A stretch of 37,129 nt of DNA from an uncultured Bacteroidales bacterium (GTDB lineage: Bacteria; Bacteroidota; Bacteroidia; Bacteroidales; F082): NCBI GenBank assembly GCA_947166105.1, contig CAMVCZ010000032.1, positions 1 to 37,129 on the forward strand. Direction: 5' to 3'. The position numbers and the translations under genes were made by a program. The notes below the pieces were generated by a model. It made no database searches. It was not told the DNA's origin and was given only the letters and a program-made list of their open reading frames with translations. Positions 17,262-25,853 of this stretch are shown one piece after another (position 1 is the stretch's first letter; every line of letters begins with the position of its first letter).

Positions 17262-19073
17262 ATGTTAGAAGAAGTATTAAGACAGCTATTCATAAAGTCG
17301 TTCAAGACCTTATACGGGCAGGAGCCGCCTGTCCAGCAAGTGAATTTCCAGAAGACGCGCCCCGAGTTTGAGGGCGACATGACCATCGTGGTGTTCCCCT
17401 TCGGGAAGCTGGCCGGGCGCAACCCCGAGCAATTAGCCAACGAAATGGGGGCCGAGATGATCAAGGAGTCGGACATGATTGCCAAGTTCACGGTGGTGAA
17501 AGGCTTCCTTAACCTGCTGATTTCCGACAAGTTCTGGATGGATTTCTTCAAGGCGAACCACGAAAACCGCTCGTTTGGCCGCAAGCCCGTTTCGGGGAAG
17601 AACGTGGTCATTGAGTATTCGTCGCCCAACACGAACAAGCCTTTGCATTTGGGCCATATCCGCAACAACCTCCTCGGCTGGAGCGTCTCCGAAATCATGA
17701 AGGCCAACGGCAAGAACGTGGTGCGCGTCAACCTGGTCAACGACCGTGGCATCCACATCTGCAAGAGCATGTTGGCCTGGCAGAAGTGGGGCAACGGCTG
17801 CACGCCCGAGTCGACGGGCAAGAAGGGCGACCACCTCATCGGCGACTTCTACGTGCTGTTCGACAAGAAGTTCAAGGAAGAGGTGAAATCCTTGCTGCCA
17901 GCCGATTACGACACCTTGGACGAGAAAGCCAAGGAAGAAGCCAAAGCCAAGGCCGAAGCCGATTCGACGCTGATGCAGGAAGCCCGCGAGATGCTGGTGA
18001 AATGGGAAGCCAACGACCCCGAGGTGCGCCACCTGTGGGAAACGATGAACCAATGGGTGTACGACGGCTTCGACGTGACCTACAAGCGCATGGGCGTGGC
18101 TTTCGAGAAGATTTACTACGAATCGCAGACTTATCTTTTGGGTAAGGCATTGGTGCAGGAAGGCCTCGAAAAGGGCGTTCTCTATCGCCGCGACGACAAC
18201 TCCGTTTGGTGCGACCTCCGCGATGAGGGCTTGGACGAAAAACTTCTGCTCCGCCGCGACGGCACATCGGTTTACATGACCCAAGACCTTGGCACCGCCC
18301 AACTCCGTGTGAAGGAATACGACCCCGAAAAACTGATTTATGTCGTGGGTAACGAACAGATTTACCATTTCGATGTGCTGAAGCGCGTGTTGGTGCGCCT
18401 CGGTCGCGAGTGGGGCAACAGCATCGAGCATCTTTCCTACGGCATGGTCGAGTTGCCCAACGGCAAGATGAAGAGCCGCGAGGGTACTGTGGTCGATGCC
18501 GACGACCTCATGGACGAGATGGTGGCCACGGCCAAGGCGGTCTCCGATGAACTGGGCAAGGCCAAAGACCTTTCGCCCGAAGAGGCCGACAAACTTTACC
18601 ACACCATCGGCCTCGGTGCCTTGAAGTATTTCATCCTCAAGGTCGACCCGAAGAAGACCATGCTCTTCAACCCTGAGGAGTCCATCGACTTCAACGGCAA
18701 TACGGGCCCGTTTGTGCAATACACCCACGCGCGTATCTGCTCCGTTTTGCGCAAGGCTGAGGAACAAGGCATTAAGCTCGAAAGCGAGGTGAAGGTCAGC
18801 GACTTGCAGCCGAAGGAGAAGGAAATCATCGTGATGATGTACGGCTGGCCGATGGTCTTGAACCAAGCCGCCGAGAACCGCAGCCCCGCAATGATTGCGA
18901 ACTTCATCTTCGACCTCGCCAAGGAATTCAACCAGTTCTACCAAGAGTGCAGCATCCTGAAGGAGACCGATGCCGCCCGCCGTATGTTCCGCTTGCAGGT
19001 GTGCGACATGGTGGCGGCTTTGTTGCGCAATGCGTCTGAATTGCTTGGTATCGGGATGCCCAATAGGATGTAG
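17262..19073 (+). CDS. argS: arginyl-tRNA synthetase
   Basis: A 603-residue class I synthetase that charges tRNA-Arg. The N-terminal Add1 domain (about 1-110) is followed by the HIGH motif as HLGH (129-132) in SSPNTNKPLHLGH. A degenerate KMSKS loop, MKSREGT, is near 405. The C-terminal anticodon-binding domain covers roughly the last 130 residues. I start at ATG 17262 because an earlier in-frame TTG lies inside the promoter box. rsmE starts 2 bases after the stop, and a DUF4159 gene overlaps rsmE, forming a three-gene operon. Confidence 0.97.
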   Translation: MLEEVLRQLFIKSFKTLYGQEPPVQQVNFQKTRPEFEGDMTIVVFPFGKLAGRNPEQLANEMGAEMIKESDMIAKFTVVKGFLNLLISDKFWMDFFKANHENRSFGRKPVSGKNVVIEYSSPNTNKPLHLGHIRNNLLGWSVSEIMKANGKNVVRVNLVNDRGIHICKSMLAWQKWGNGCTPESTGKKGDHLIGDFYVLFDKKFKEEVKSLLPADYDTLDEKAKEEAKAKAEADSTLMQEAREMLVKWEANDPEVRHLWETMNQWVYDGFDVTYKRMGVAFEKIYYESQTYLLGKALVQEGLEKGVLYRRDDNSVWCDLRDEGLDEKLLLRRDGTSVYMTQDLGTAQLRVKEYDPEKLIYVVGNEQIYHFDVLKRVLVRLGREWGNSIEHLSYGMVELPNGKMKSREGTVVDADDLMDEMVATAKAVSDELGKAKDLSPEEADKLYHTIGLGALKYFILKVDPKKTMLFNPEESIDFNGNTGPFVQYTHARICSVLRKAEEQGIKLESEVKVSDLQPKEKEIIVMMYGWPMVLNQAAENRSPAMIANFIFDLAKEFNQFYQECSILKETDAARRMFRLQVCDMVAALLRNASELLGIGMPNRM

Positions 19074-19075
19074 TA

Positions 19076-19783
19076 ATGAACGTGTTCTACATACCTGGAG
19101 CCACTGAAGGCCTGACGACCTTGCCCGAGGACGAGTCGAAGCACTGCGTCAAGGTGCTGCGCATGACCGAAGGCGAGCATTTCTGCGTCACCAACGGCGA
19201 GGGCTTTCTCTTCGATGCCGAGTTGGTTGAAGCGCTGCCGAAAAGGGCAACCGTCAACTTGACCAACCAGCGCGAAGGGTATGACCATTGGGGCTTCAAC
19301 CTCGAAATCGCCATCGCGCCGACCAAACTCAACGAGCGCACGGAGTGGTTCCTTGAGAAAGCCACGGAAATCGGCATCGACAAGGTGAGGTTGTTCACGT
19401 CGTACCATTCCGAGCGCCGTGCCGCCAACGTGGAGCGTTTCCAAAAGGTGATGGTGGCGGCGATGAAGCAGAGCATCAAGTCGCGCCTGCCGAAAGTGGA
19501 GGACTTGGTGCCATTCGACAAACTGGTGAAACAACCCTTCGACGGCCAGAAGTTCATCGCTTGGATCGACGACGACGTGAAAGACTGTCTGTGCGACCTA
19601 TATAATAAAGGTGAGAACGCCTTGGTACTCATCGGTCCCGAAGGTGACTTCAGCCCCGAGGAAGTGGCTCTGGCCAAGGAAAACGGCTTCGTGCCATGCA
19701 GCCTCGGCGAGGCGCGACTGCGCACCGAAACAGCGGCCATCGTGGCTTGCCATACGATTCAACTCATAAATCAAATGAAATGA
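19076..19783 (+). CDS. rsmE: 16S rRNA (uracil1498-N3)-methyltransferase
   Basis: A 235-residue SPOUT-class methyltransferase that methylates U1498 of 16S rRNA. The N-terminal PUA-like domain (about 1-70, with HCVKVLRM) precedes the trefoil-knot SAM domain with GPEGD (187-191) and LGEARLRTETA (210-220), the family hallmark. Length is typical. The stop overlaps the next ATG (ATGA), indicating translational coupling to the DUF4159 gene. Confidence 0.96.
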   Translation: MNVFYIPGATEGLTTLPEDESKHCVKVLRMTEGEHFCVTNGEGFLFDAELVEALPKRATVNLTNQREGYDHWGFNLEIAIAPTKLNERTEWFLEKATEIGIDKVRLFTSYHSERRAANVERFQKVMVAAMKQSIKSRLPKVEDLVPFDKLVKQPFDGQKFIAWIDDDVKDCLCDLYNKGENALVLIGPEGDFSPEEVALAKENGFVPCSLGEARLRTETAAIVACHTIQLINQMK

Positions 19784-20427
19784 AAAAGCTGTTGATTGCC
19801 ATACTGTTGTCATTCTCGTTCGTTGCCTCGGCCCAGCAACTCAACATCGCCTTGCTGAAATACCGTGGGGGCGGCGACTGGTACGGCAACCCGACGTCGT
19901 TGCCCAACTTGGTGCGTTTCTGCAACCAAGAAATCGGCACCGACATCAACCCCAACGTGCCGACCGTGGAGCCGTCGAGTCCCGACTTGTTCAACTATCC
20001 TTACGTCTACATGACAGGTCACGGCAATGTGGTTTTCGATGCAGCTGAGGCACAAAACCTCCGCAATTACATGCTTGCTGGTGGTTTCCTCCACATCGAC
20101 GACAACTACGGTATACGCCAATACATTGAACCTCAGATGAAAAAGGTGTTCCCTGAGTTGGATTTTGTGGAATTACCCTATTCGCATGAGATTTTCACGG
20201 AGCCTTACTCGTTTCCGAATGGCCTGCCAAAAATCCATGAACACGACAACAAGCCACCCCAACTATTCGCCCTGATTTATGAAGGCCGCATCGTGTGCAT
20301 CTTCACCTACGAATGCGACCTCGGCGACGGCTGGGAAGACCAGCGCGTACATCACGACTCACAAGAAACGCGTGAGAAAGCATTGAAGATGGGAGCGAAT
20401 ATCTTGCGATACGTCTTCACCAAATAA
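19780..20427 (+). CDS. DUF4159 family exported protein
   Basis: A 215-residue protein of the DUF4159 family. A signal peptide (about 1-19, cut after VASAQ) is followed by the domain with LKYRGGGDWYGNP, YVYMTGHGNVVF, GGFLHIDDNYG and YPFS/HEIF-type segments. The fold resembles class I glutamine-amidotransferase-like domains, but no catalytic function is known to me. I start at ATG 19780, which overlaps the rsmE stop; the frame is open 28 codons further upstream but only inside rsmE. The gene is followed by a REP-like element. Confidence 0.9.
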   Translation: MKKLLIAILLSFSFVASAQQLNIALLKYRGGGDWYGNPTSLPNLVRFCNQEIGTDINPNVPTVEPSSPDLFNYPYVYMTGHGNVVFDAAEAQNLRNYMLAGGFLHIDDNYGIRQYIEPQMKKVFPELDFVELPYSHEIFTEPYSFPNGLPKIHEHDNKPPQLFALIYEGRIVCIFTYECDLGDGWEDQRVHHDSQETREKALKMGANILRYVFTK

Positions 20428-20431
20428 CAGA

Positions 20432-20475
20432 GCCCTGAAAGGGCGACAAGATGTCAACGGGGATTTCAATCCCCG
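20432..20475 (+). repeat. composite two-hairpin REP-like element
   Basis: GCCCTGAAAGGGCGAC, a 7-base spacer (aagatgt), then CAACGGGGATTTCAATCCCCG. This is the cleanest copy of the element also found at 11804-11846 and 11875-11919. It sits 5 bases after the DUF4159 stop and could also act as an mRNA 3' end stabiliser. There is no T run. Confidence 0.75.
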
Positions 20476-20504
20476 ATACAAACGAACAATAAAACTACAC
20501 TAAT

Positions 20505-20876
20505 ATGGAACAAGAACAAAAAAGAAAATGCCTCTACTGCGGTGAACCCATCATCGGGCGCGTCGACAAGAAGTTTTGCTGCGATTCGTGCCGCAACAGC
20601 TATAATTACGAAAAAACGCACAAGCAGACCAATATCGTGCGCAACATCAACGCGATTCTGGCACGCAACCACAATATCCTTGAGGAACTGAACGAGAAAG
20701 GAAAGAGTTTCGCCACGCGGCAGCAGATGACCGAGAAAGGCTTTGATTTCAAGTACTTTACGCATGTGTACAAGACCAAAACAGGTTCTGTCTATTATAT
20801 CGTTTATGACCAAGCCTATCTACCCAAAGAGGGTAGCTCCGATTCGTTTTTGTTGGTCAAGTTTGATGAGCGATGA
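20505..20876 (+). CDS. small zinc-ribbon protein
   Basis: A 123-residue cytoplasmic protein. The N-terminal zinc ribbon has Cys9, Cys12, Cys25/26 and Cys29 (KCLYCGEPI and KKFCCDSC), like DUF2116-type zinc ribbons. A helical stretch with KTHKQTNIVRNINAILARNHNILEEL-type sequence (about 38-62) follows, and the last third is a compact domain ending FLLVKFDE. Homologues are frequent in Bacteroidetes as hypothetical proteins. Nucleic acid binding is possible but not shown. No promoter box is visible in the gap, so it may be read from the argS operon through the REP-like element. Confidence 0.8.
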   Translation: MEQEQKRKCLYCGEPIIGRVDKKFCCDSCRNSYNYEKTHKQTNIVRNINAILARNHNILEELNEKGKSFATRQQMTEKGFDFKYFTHVYKTKTGSVYYIVYDQAYLPKEGSSDSFLLVKFDER

Positions 20877-20928
20877 CTAATTGTTGTAATGCAAAACGCT
20901 GAAGTATAATTATTTAATTCATAAAACG

Positions 20929-22902
20929 ATGAAAAAAACTATCATTACCATGTTGCTTGCGCTTGCCTTTGTGGGCATGCAAGCCAACCCTGTGGATGTC
21001 GAGACGGCCAAGTCGTTGGGCATCAAGTTTTTGAATTGCAATACCGAAATCAAGTCGGCTTCGGCTGACTTGGCCTACACTGCCTTTGCCGACAATGGCA
21101 CGCCGTGTTTCTATGTCTTTGCGATGCAGCCGAAGGGCTTTGTCATTGTTTCTGCCGACGACCGCTCGAAACCCATCTTAGGCTATTCCACAGAGAGCGG
21201 CTTCAGCGCCAACGAGATTCCTGATGGCTTGCAAAGTTTCTTCAACAACTATCAGGCTGGCTTTAGCCAAATGTTTGCCAACAATGACGATCGCACCGAT
21301 GAGGCCGTCCGCGATTGGACGAGCCTTGCCGAAACGGGCAGAATCAGCGACGAGAGAATCACAAGGGAAATTGAGCCGCTTTTGACCTGCATTTGGAACC
21401 AGTCGGCCTTGTACAACGACCTTTGCCCGATGGATTCCTTGGGTCCTAACGGTCATGTTTACGCGGGCTGCGTGGCCACGGCCATGTCGCAAATCATGTA
21501 TTATTGGCAATGGCCTGCCCAAGGTGCAGAATCTCATGCGTTTGATTGTTTTCCATACGGAACATTGTATGCCGATTTTGCTGGCACGAACTATCGCTAT
21601 GACTTGATGCCCGATTTTCTCGATTGGACTTCAACACCAGAGGAAATCCATGCTGTGGCTTTGCTGCAAAGTCATGCTGGCATTAGTGTCAACATGATGT
21701 ACAGCCCCGAGGGCAGTGGTGCCTATTCATGGTATGTGGTAGAAGCCTTGCAAAACTATTTCAGATATGACGAACTCTCCATGTACCTCGACTCAAGGGA
21801 TTGGCATACAGAGATCGAATGGGCTAACATGTTGCGAGAAAACCTCGATTTGGGAATGCCGCTGTATTACTCCGCCTCCGGCAACGACGGTGGCCATGCC
21901 TTTGTTTGCGACGGTTACGATGATATGGGCATGTTCCATTTCAACTGGGGTTGGCAAGGCTTTGACAATGGTTATTACTCCATTGACGGGTTCTATCTTT
22001 CCAATTATTCCTTCCCTGATGTCCATCAGGCCATTTTCGGCATATATCCCAACATCGATTATTGCTATGTGCCTCAGCGAATTGAAGATTTCCATGTCGA
22101 GGCGGTTTCCACAGGAACGAACAGAATCTCATTTAAGGCACCTTTGCAAAACTATTGTGAAGTCAACTTGGAGAAGTTGGATTCCATTGTTTTTGTCCGC
22201 AACAGCCAAATCATTCACACTGAGTATGATGTGTCGGCAGGGTCACAGGTTTCTTATGATGACAACGACGCATTGGGCATCAGCCATTATACGGTCTATC
22301 CTTTTTCATACGGGTTCATTGGGAGCTTTGAGCGCGATACCATCTTGAATGGCCCGACCTGCGAGATGTCGTTCCAATTGCATGATTCCATCGGCGACGG
22401 CTGGATTGCCAAGTCCATTTCCATCGTTGATTCACGCGGCATTTCGGTAAAGCGCATCGGATTGGATGATGGCTTTGAGGCAACGGTGAAGGTGGAAGTG
22501 CCTTCCAACGAAGAATTGAGCTTGCATTGGGCCTATGCCATTGGCGGCAAGGACAACGAAAGTTCCTTTGAAATGTACGATTGGACTGGCAATTTGATTT
22601 ATGCCACCGAAGGCAAGCCGACGGTGGGCGAGTTGTGCCGCTTCACTTCCAATTGCGAGCTTGGTGTTGATGAAGTGGCAAATAGTGCTATCAGCCTATA
22701 TCCTAACCCCGTCCGTTCCCAATTCACCATCGAAGGCACTGGCATTGAGTTGGTTGAGGTGTTTGATGCTCTCGGACAAAGGGTGTATCTTGGTTCCGGC
22801 AATGTAGTGGACGCAAGCACTTGGCCCGAAGCCATGTATTTTGCCCGTGTCACCTTTGGAAACGGGACAGTTTCTACCGTGAAGTTTGTGAAACGGAATT
22901 GA
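20929..22902 (+). CDS. secreted C10 family cysteine peptidase (streptopain-like) with T9SS sorting domain
   Basis: A 657-residue exported peptidase. A signal peptide (about 1-19) leads to a Spi/inhibitory prodomain-like region (about 20-125), then the C10 papain-like domain. The nucleophile is Cys181 (YAGCVATAMSQ) and the general base His323 (GGHAFVCDGY); the FNWGW segment follows. The C-terminus (about 580-657, SLYPNPV then YFARVTF and VKFVKRN) is a type A T9SS sorting domain. The protein should be exported by Sec and then across the outer membrane by the type IX system, with removal of the tail. Relatives include streptopain and the Porphyromonas PrtT group. Its stop codon directly abuts the recN stop codon. 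Confidence 0.93.
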   Translation: MKKTIITMLLALAFVGMQANPVDVETAKSLGIKFLNCNTEIKSASADLAYTAFADNGTPCFYVFAMQPKGFVIVSADDRSKPILGYSTESGFSANEIPDGLQSFFNNYQAGFSQMFANNDDRTDEAVRDWTSLAETGRISDERITREIEPLLTCIWNQSALYNDLCPMDSLGPNGHVYAGCVATAMSQIMYYWQWPAQGAESHAFDCFPYGTLYADFAGTNYRYDLMPDFLDWTSTPEEIHAVALLQSHAGISVNMMYSPEGSGAYSWYVVEALQNYFRYDELSMYLDSRDWHTEIEWANMLRENLDLGMPLYYSASGNDGGHAFVCDGYDDMGMFHFNWGWQGFDNGYYSIDGFYLSNYSFPDVHQAIFGIYPNIDYCYVPQRIEDFHVEAVSTGTNRISFKAPLQNYCEVNLEKLDSIVFVRNSQIIHTEYDVSAGSQVSYDDNDALGISHYTVYPFSYGFIGSFERDTILNGPTCEMSFQLHDSIGDGWIAKSISIVDSRGISVKRIGLDDGFEATVKVEVPSNEELSLHWAYAIGGKDNESSFEMYDWTGNLIYATEGKPTVGELCRFTSNCELGVDEVANSAISLYPNPVRSQFTIEGTGIELVEVFDALGQRVYLGSGNVVDASTWPEAMYFARVTFGNGTVSTVKFVKRN

Positions 22903-24558
22903 TTATTCCTTCAGAAGCACCTCGGCAGCCCGTAGTGCTTCGGGAGTAATCTCGTTGTTGCTGAGCATCTTGGCTATTTCGCCAACGCGCTCCTTGGCAT
23001 CCAAAAGGCGAATGTGCGACTGCGTGCGTTCGCCTTTATTGTCTTTGTAGATGAAATAATGGTGTAAGGCTTGACTTGCCACTTGGGGCAGGTGGGTGAT
23101 GGAAATGAGTTGCAGCGAATGGCCCATCTGCCGCATGATGCCCCCGATTTTGGCGGCCACTTCACCAGAAACGCCCGTGTCGATTTCGTCGAAGATGAGG
23201 GTGGGGATGTAGTTGTAGTCCGAAACAGCACTCTTGATGGAGAGCATCAGGCGCGAAAGCTCGCCGCCCGAGGCCACACGACGGATGTCGTCGGGAGCTA
23301 CACCCTTGTTGGCGGAAAAGAGGAAACGGATTTCGTCGCTGCCCTTGCTGCCGAAGGTTTCTTGGCTTTCCACACTGACTTGGAATTGGGCGAAAGGCAT
23401 GGCCAACTGCCGCACCAATTGGGCAACTTTTTCGCCAAAGGCAACAGCGGCCTGACAACGTTTTTCGTGCAGGTTTTTGGCGAGGCTTGAAAGTTGTTTT
23501 TCGCTGTTTTTCAGCTGTTTTTCAGCTTGCGCGATGGCTTCGTCGATGTTCTCGAAGGCGTTCACTTTCTCTTTCAGGCTGTCCCGCAAAGCGATAAGTT
23601 CCCCAAACTCGTTGAGCCGGTGCTTCATCATCAAGCGGCTGAGGAGGTCGTAACGTTCCTGAAGGTTTTGCAGTTGTTCCTCGTCGAATTGGGTTTCATC
23701 TTCCTTGTGACGCAGGTCGTAGGCGATGTCTTTTAGTTCAACTTTCAGGTTTTCAATGCGTTCAAACAGGCTTTCAGCGTCGGGCAAGAGGTGCTTTAGT
23801 CGCGAAAGGGTAGAGGACAGTTCATTGACTTGTCCCAAAATGGCTGTTTCCGCGTCTTCCATCAGACCGTTGGCAGTCACCAAAAGCGTCTTGATTTCCT
23901 CCGAGTTTTCCATCACGCTAAGCGTCTGCTCGATTTCCGTGTATTCGCCTTCTTTCAGGTCGGCTTTGTCGAGTTCGTCCAACTGGAATTTCAGGTAGTC
24001 GTTTTCGGCGGTGTTTTTGGTTGCCATCTCCTTCAAGTCGTTTAATGAACGCTTGAGGTGGTTGTAGTTGCCATATTCTGCCTGATAATCAGTCAATAAC
24101 GAATTGTTTTGCGCAATGTCGTCCAATAGTCTGAGTTGGAAGTCGGCATCGGTGAGCAGAAGTGAGTCGTGTTGTGAATGAATATCTACCAATTGACTAC
24201 CAATCTCTTTCATGGCTTGCAACGCAACGGGGGTGTCGTTGATGAAAGCGCGGCTTTTCTTTTGTGGGCTGAGTTCGCGGCGGAAGATGCAATCGGTCTC
24301 AAAATCGAGGTCATTTTCCTCAAAGAGGGATTGCAAAGTGTTGTCTTTCAGTTCAAATTGTGCTTCCACCACGCATTTCTTGTCCTTGTCGTAAAGCACA
24401 TTCGTATCGGCACGGTCGCCCAAGGCAAAGCCCAAGGCACCGAGCAAGATGGACTTGCCCGCACCGGTTTCGCCTGTGATGACATTGAAACCGCTTTCAA
24501 AACTGACATTCAACTCGTCTATAAGGGCGTAGTTTCTGATGTGCAGTTGCTTCAGCAT
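22903..24558 (-). CDS. recN: DNA repair protein RecN
   Basis: A 551-residue SMC-like ATPase of double-strand-break repair. The Walker A motif GETGAGKS is at 29-36, followed by long coiled coils (about 150-370). The signature ASGGELSRLMLSIK and the Walker B LIFDEIDTGVSG lie near 430-480. Length is normal. It is the last gene of the bamD cluster, 15 bases after the PorD-like gene, an arrangement conserved in Bacteroidetes. There is no spacer or terminator between it and the convergent peptidase gene. Confidence 0.96.
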   Translation of the reverse strand: MLKQLHIRNYALIDELNVSFESGFNVITGETGAGKSILLGALGFALGDRADTNVLYDKDKKCVVEAQFELKDNTLQSLFEENDLDFETDCIFRRELSPQKKSRAFINDTPVALQAMKEIGSQLVDIHSQHDSLLLTDADFQLRLLDDIAQNNSLLTDYQAEYGNYNHLKRSLNDLKEMATKNTAENDYLKFQLDELDKADLKEGEYTEIEQTLSVMENSEEIKTLLVTANGLMEDAETAILGQVNELSSTLSRLKHLLPDAESLFERIENLKVELKDIAYDLRHKEDETQFDEEQLQNLQERYDLLSRLMMKHRLNEFGELIALRDSLKEKVNAFENIDEAIAQAEKQLKNSEKQLSSLAKNLHEKRCQAAVAFGEKVAQLVRQLAMPFAQFQVSVESQETFGSKGSDEIRFLFSANKGVAPDDIRRVASGGELSRLMLSIKSAVSDYNYIPTLIFDEIDTGVSGEVAAKIGGIMRQMGHSLQLISITHLPQVASQALHHYFIYKDNKGERTQSHIRLLDAKERVGEIAKMLSNNEITPEALRAAEVLLKE

Positions 24559-24573
24559 AGAAAAGGGAAATTA

Positions 24574-25485
24574 TCAGCCTTTGTTTTGCAGCATGGCATC
24601 GTAACGCGATGATTGCGAGGGGTCTATGGCTTTCATTACCTTGGAAGCCTCGGTGCGAATCTTCATGTCGCCTTGCGAAAATACTTGGATGATTTCGTCG
24701 CGTTTGCTTTCGATGAGGAGTTGCAAGAAATAGCACATAGAGTTGCGTTCATATACCGCTTGCAGGCTATTGATGGCGCTAAGGATGGCTTCGCGACCCA
24801 TTTCGGGTTTTTCGGCCATGATGTCAAGACCGTTGCGGTGGTAGTCATAAAGGAATTGGCGCAGCGGCCTGTAGCTTTGGTTGTTGATGTCGCTGATGAG
24901 TGTGGCGCGGTTCTGTCGTCCCGTCGAACTCCAGCCGTTGTCGGAGCCGGCCTCTTGCGGTGCGGCATTGGCGATGGTTTCCGCAATGGCGAAAAACGGG
25001 TCGCCGCCGTAGGGCGAGAACGAGTCGAAATCCAAGCCGAGAAATACATAAACGTAGAATCCGATGGTGCTGGTGAGGTTGGAGATGAAGTTGTTAGGGT
25101 TAAAGTCCAAGGGTACGCCTTCGGTGTATTCAAAATAGAACTTGCGGTCGATGTAGTTGAACAGCGGCGTGCTGTAGTTCGACTTGAACACAGGGCGGCG
25201 CAAGGCCAAACTGATTTCAGCCGAGAAGTTGTCATTATCTCGGCTGAGCACATCCACTAACATCGAGCACTCGATTTTCTCCGCCTGACGGAAATTGATT
25301 TCCGTGAATTTCGTGTTGTTGATGAATTCGTAAAGGGAGGTTTGCAGGTTTTGGTAGATGGTCTTGTCGCTACCTTCCACCTTGTTGGAATTGACGCGCA
25401 CTTCGCATTGCAACTCCTGTGCCCGCACGGTGTTGACCGTCAGCAGGCAGGCCAGAAGCAAGAGGGCAGATAAGGCTTTTTTCAT
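24574..25485 (-). CDS. DUF4835 / PorD-like protein
   Basis: A 303-residue exported protein of the DUF4835 family, annotated in databases as T9SS protein PorD (from memory). A signal peptide (about 1-22, ending VRAQ) is followed by the conserved ELQCEVRVN, the FTEINFRQAEKIECSM segment and VYVFLGLDFDSFSPYGGDPFF (about 142-162). Predicted to be periplasmic or outer-membrane associated. Neighbours are the omega subunit gene 27 bases upstream and recN 15 bases downstream; coaBC, which usually lies between omega and this gene, is absent. The presence of T9SS cargo in the window fits a working type IX system. Confidence 0.85.
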   Translation of the reverse strand: MKKALSALLLLACLLTVNTVRAQELQCEVRVNSNKVEGSDKTIYQNLQTSLYEFINNTKFTEINFRQAEKIECSMLVDVLSRDNDNFSAEISLALRRPVFKSNYSTPLFNYIDRKFYFEYTEGVPLDFNPNNFISNLTSTIGFYVYVFLGLDFDSFSPYGGDPFFAIAETIANAAPQEAGSDNGWSSTGRQNRATLISDINNQSYRPLRQFLYDYHRNGLDIMAEKPEMGREAILSAINSLQAVYERNSMCYFLQLLIESKRDEIIQVFSQGDMKIRTEASKVMKAIDPSQSSRYDAMLQNKG

Positions 25486-25512
25486 GGCGGCTCCCTTTTA
25501 GTTGTTTGAAAA

Positions 25513-25851
25513 TCAGAAGGCTTCGGCGGTTTCCTTGGCAGGATTGCGGAAGTAAATCTGGTCGTTCAAAAATTCGTGGATGGCAATCAGGGTGGGCTTG
25601 GGAAGACGCTCGTAGAACTTGGCGATTTCGATTTGTTCCTTGTTCTCGAACACTTCTTCGAGGCTGTCGTTGGATGCCGAGGCAAACGACTCGATTTTTT
25701 CGTTGAGTTCCGCCTTCATCTCAGAGGCTATCTGGTTGGCCCTGATGGAGAGGATGGCAACGGTTTCGTAAATGTTGCCTGTGCCTTTGTAGAACTGGTC
25801 TTTCTGACGGGTGACAACCGTCGTTTCTGTCTTGATTTTCTTGAAATCCAT
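25513..25851 (-). CDS. rpoZ: RNA polymerase omega subunit (Rpb6-like, Bacteroidetes type)
   Basis: A 112-residue protein matching the Bacteroidetes Rpb6/omega family. Its central part has NIYETVAILSIRANQIASEMKAELNEK-type sequence (about 26-52), the omega core that latches the beta' C-terminus. The last third (KPTLIAIHEFLNDQIYFRNPAKE) is a Bacteroidetes-specific tail. ATG 25851 is chosen because it lies 2 bases after the bamD stop; an upstream extension would overlap bamD. Confidence 0.85.
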   Translation of the reverse strand: MDFKKIKTETTVVTRQKDQFYKGTGNIYETVAILSIRANQIASEMKAELNEKIESFASASNDSLEEVFENKEQIEIAKFYERLPKPTLIAIHEFLNDQIYFRNPAKETAEAF

Positions 25852-25853
25852 GA

